Source: Rhizobiaceae bacterium | GTDB taxonomy: Bacteria > Pseudomonadota > Alphaproteobacteria > Rhizobiales > Rhizobiaceae | DNA length: 64,000 nt | NCBI GenBank assembly: GCA_029233925.1 | Contig: JARGOX010000001.1 | Location: 396,320 to 460,319, forward strand | Reading direction: 5' to 3' | Shown here: one piece after another, positions 63,915 to 64,000 of the stretch | Layout of the letters: each line of letters begins with the position of its first letter | Position numbering within the stretch: position 1 is the first letter of the stretch | Program-made: the position numbers and the translations under genes | The notes under the pieces: generated by a model | The model's database searches: none | What the model saw: only the letters and a program-made list of their open reading frames with translations | What the model was told of the DNA's origin: nothing

Positions 63915-64000
63915 ACCGCAGACCCAAACTGTCCGGAGAAAAATGGTAACCGCTCGATTGGAACCGCCTGCTCGGCGCTGCCCCCGGATGCTAAGACACG

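Noticed and set aside
63915..64000. Right end of the window
   Set aside because: Looked for a tRNA or a gene start; no cloverleaf or coding pattern is visible in the 86 bases.

Overview
This window is a chromosomal segment of an alphaproteobacterium, most likely of the order Hyphomicrobiales (Rhizobiales). The pointers are the Fo ATP synthase order atpI-a-c-b'-b, a BacA/SbmA-type transporter, an HPE1-like secreted protein, a riboswitch-controlled type II lumazine synthase, a RibN riboflavin importer, a split GlyQ/GlyS glycyl-tRNA synthetase, and the TRAP and polyamine uptake operons. Several accessory genes (exosortase, VIT/vWA protein, TRAP systems) hint at a marine or host-associated lifestyle, but that is inference. 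I see no tRNA, rRNA, insertion sequence, CRISPR array or prophage.

Layout. 1-570 is the 3' end of purD, followed by an HPE1-like secreted protein. A leftward operon (7011 to 1339) carries a DUF2007 protein, an N6-adenine methyltransferase, an S49 peptidase, a small membrane protein, glyQ and glyS. Rightward from 7285 come a polyprenyl diphosphate synthase, a TPR-LysM protein, ispE and moaB. The leftward block 18392-11935 is a LysR regulator with a ydcSTUV-patD-like polyamine uptake and degradation operon. 18646-19510 holds a CDGSH iron-sulfur protein and an allene-oxide-cyclase-barrel secreted protein.

29992-19702 is the first accessory island, all leftward: an exosortase, a VIT/vWA protein with a PEP-type sorting signal, a two-component system, a glycosyltransferase fused to a GH99-like domain, and a second glycosyltransferase. 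The arrangement resembles the proteobacterial dedicated sortase system with an exosortase in place of the sortase. 30315-32292 is a second accessory unit: an RNA ligase overlapping an HD-phosphoesterase/polynucleotide-kinase fusion, which together would heal and seal broken RNA. It has a near-consensus promoter and ends in a long hairpin.

33077-40649 is a catabolic or uptake cluster of unknown substrate: a GntR regulator divergent from a TRAP transporter, a phytanoyl-CoA-dioxygenase-like enzyme, a divergent shikimate-dehydrogenase-like enzyme, a beta-hydroxyacid dehydrogenase and a DMT exporter. 41000-48342 mixes housekeeping and riboflavin genes; two FMN riboswitches control ribH2 and ribN. 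51105-48458 is the Fo ATP synthase operon with a recognisable promoter and terminator. 52551-55074 carries a cell wall hydrolase, der, a TPR membrane protein and NnrU. The right end has a DksA-like protein, a polysaccharide deacetylase, BacA, an MFS permease, an ArsR-SRPBCC-DUF899 operon, and a divergent AraC regulator and pobA pair.

Gene starts were chosen by eye from Shine-Dalgarno spacing and family knowledge. No database search was possible, so family names rest on recognised motifs.
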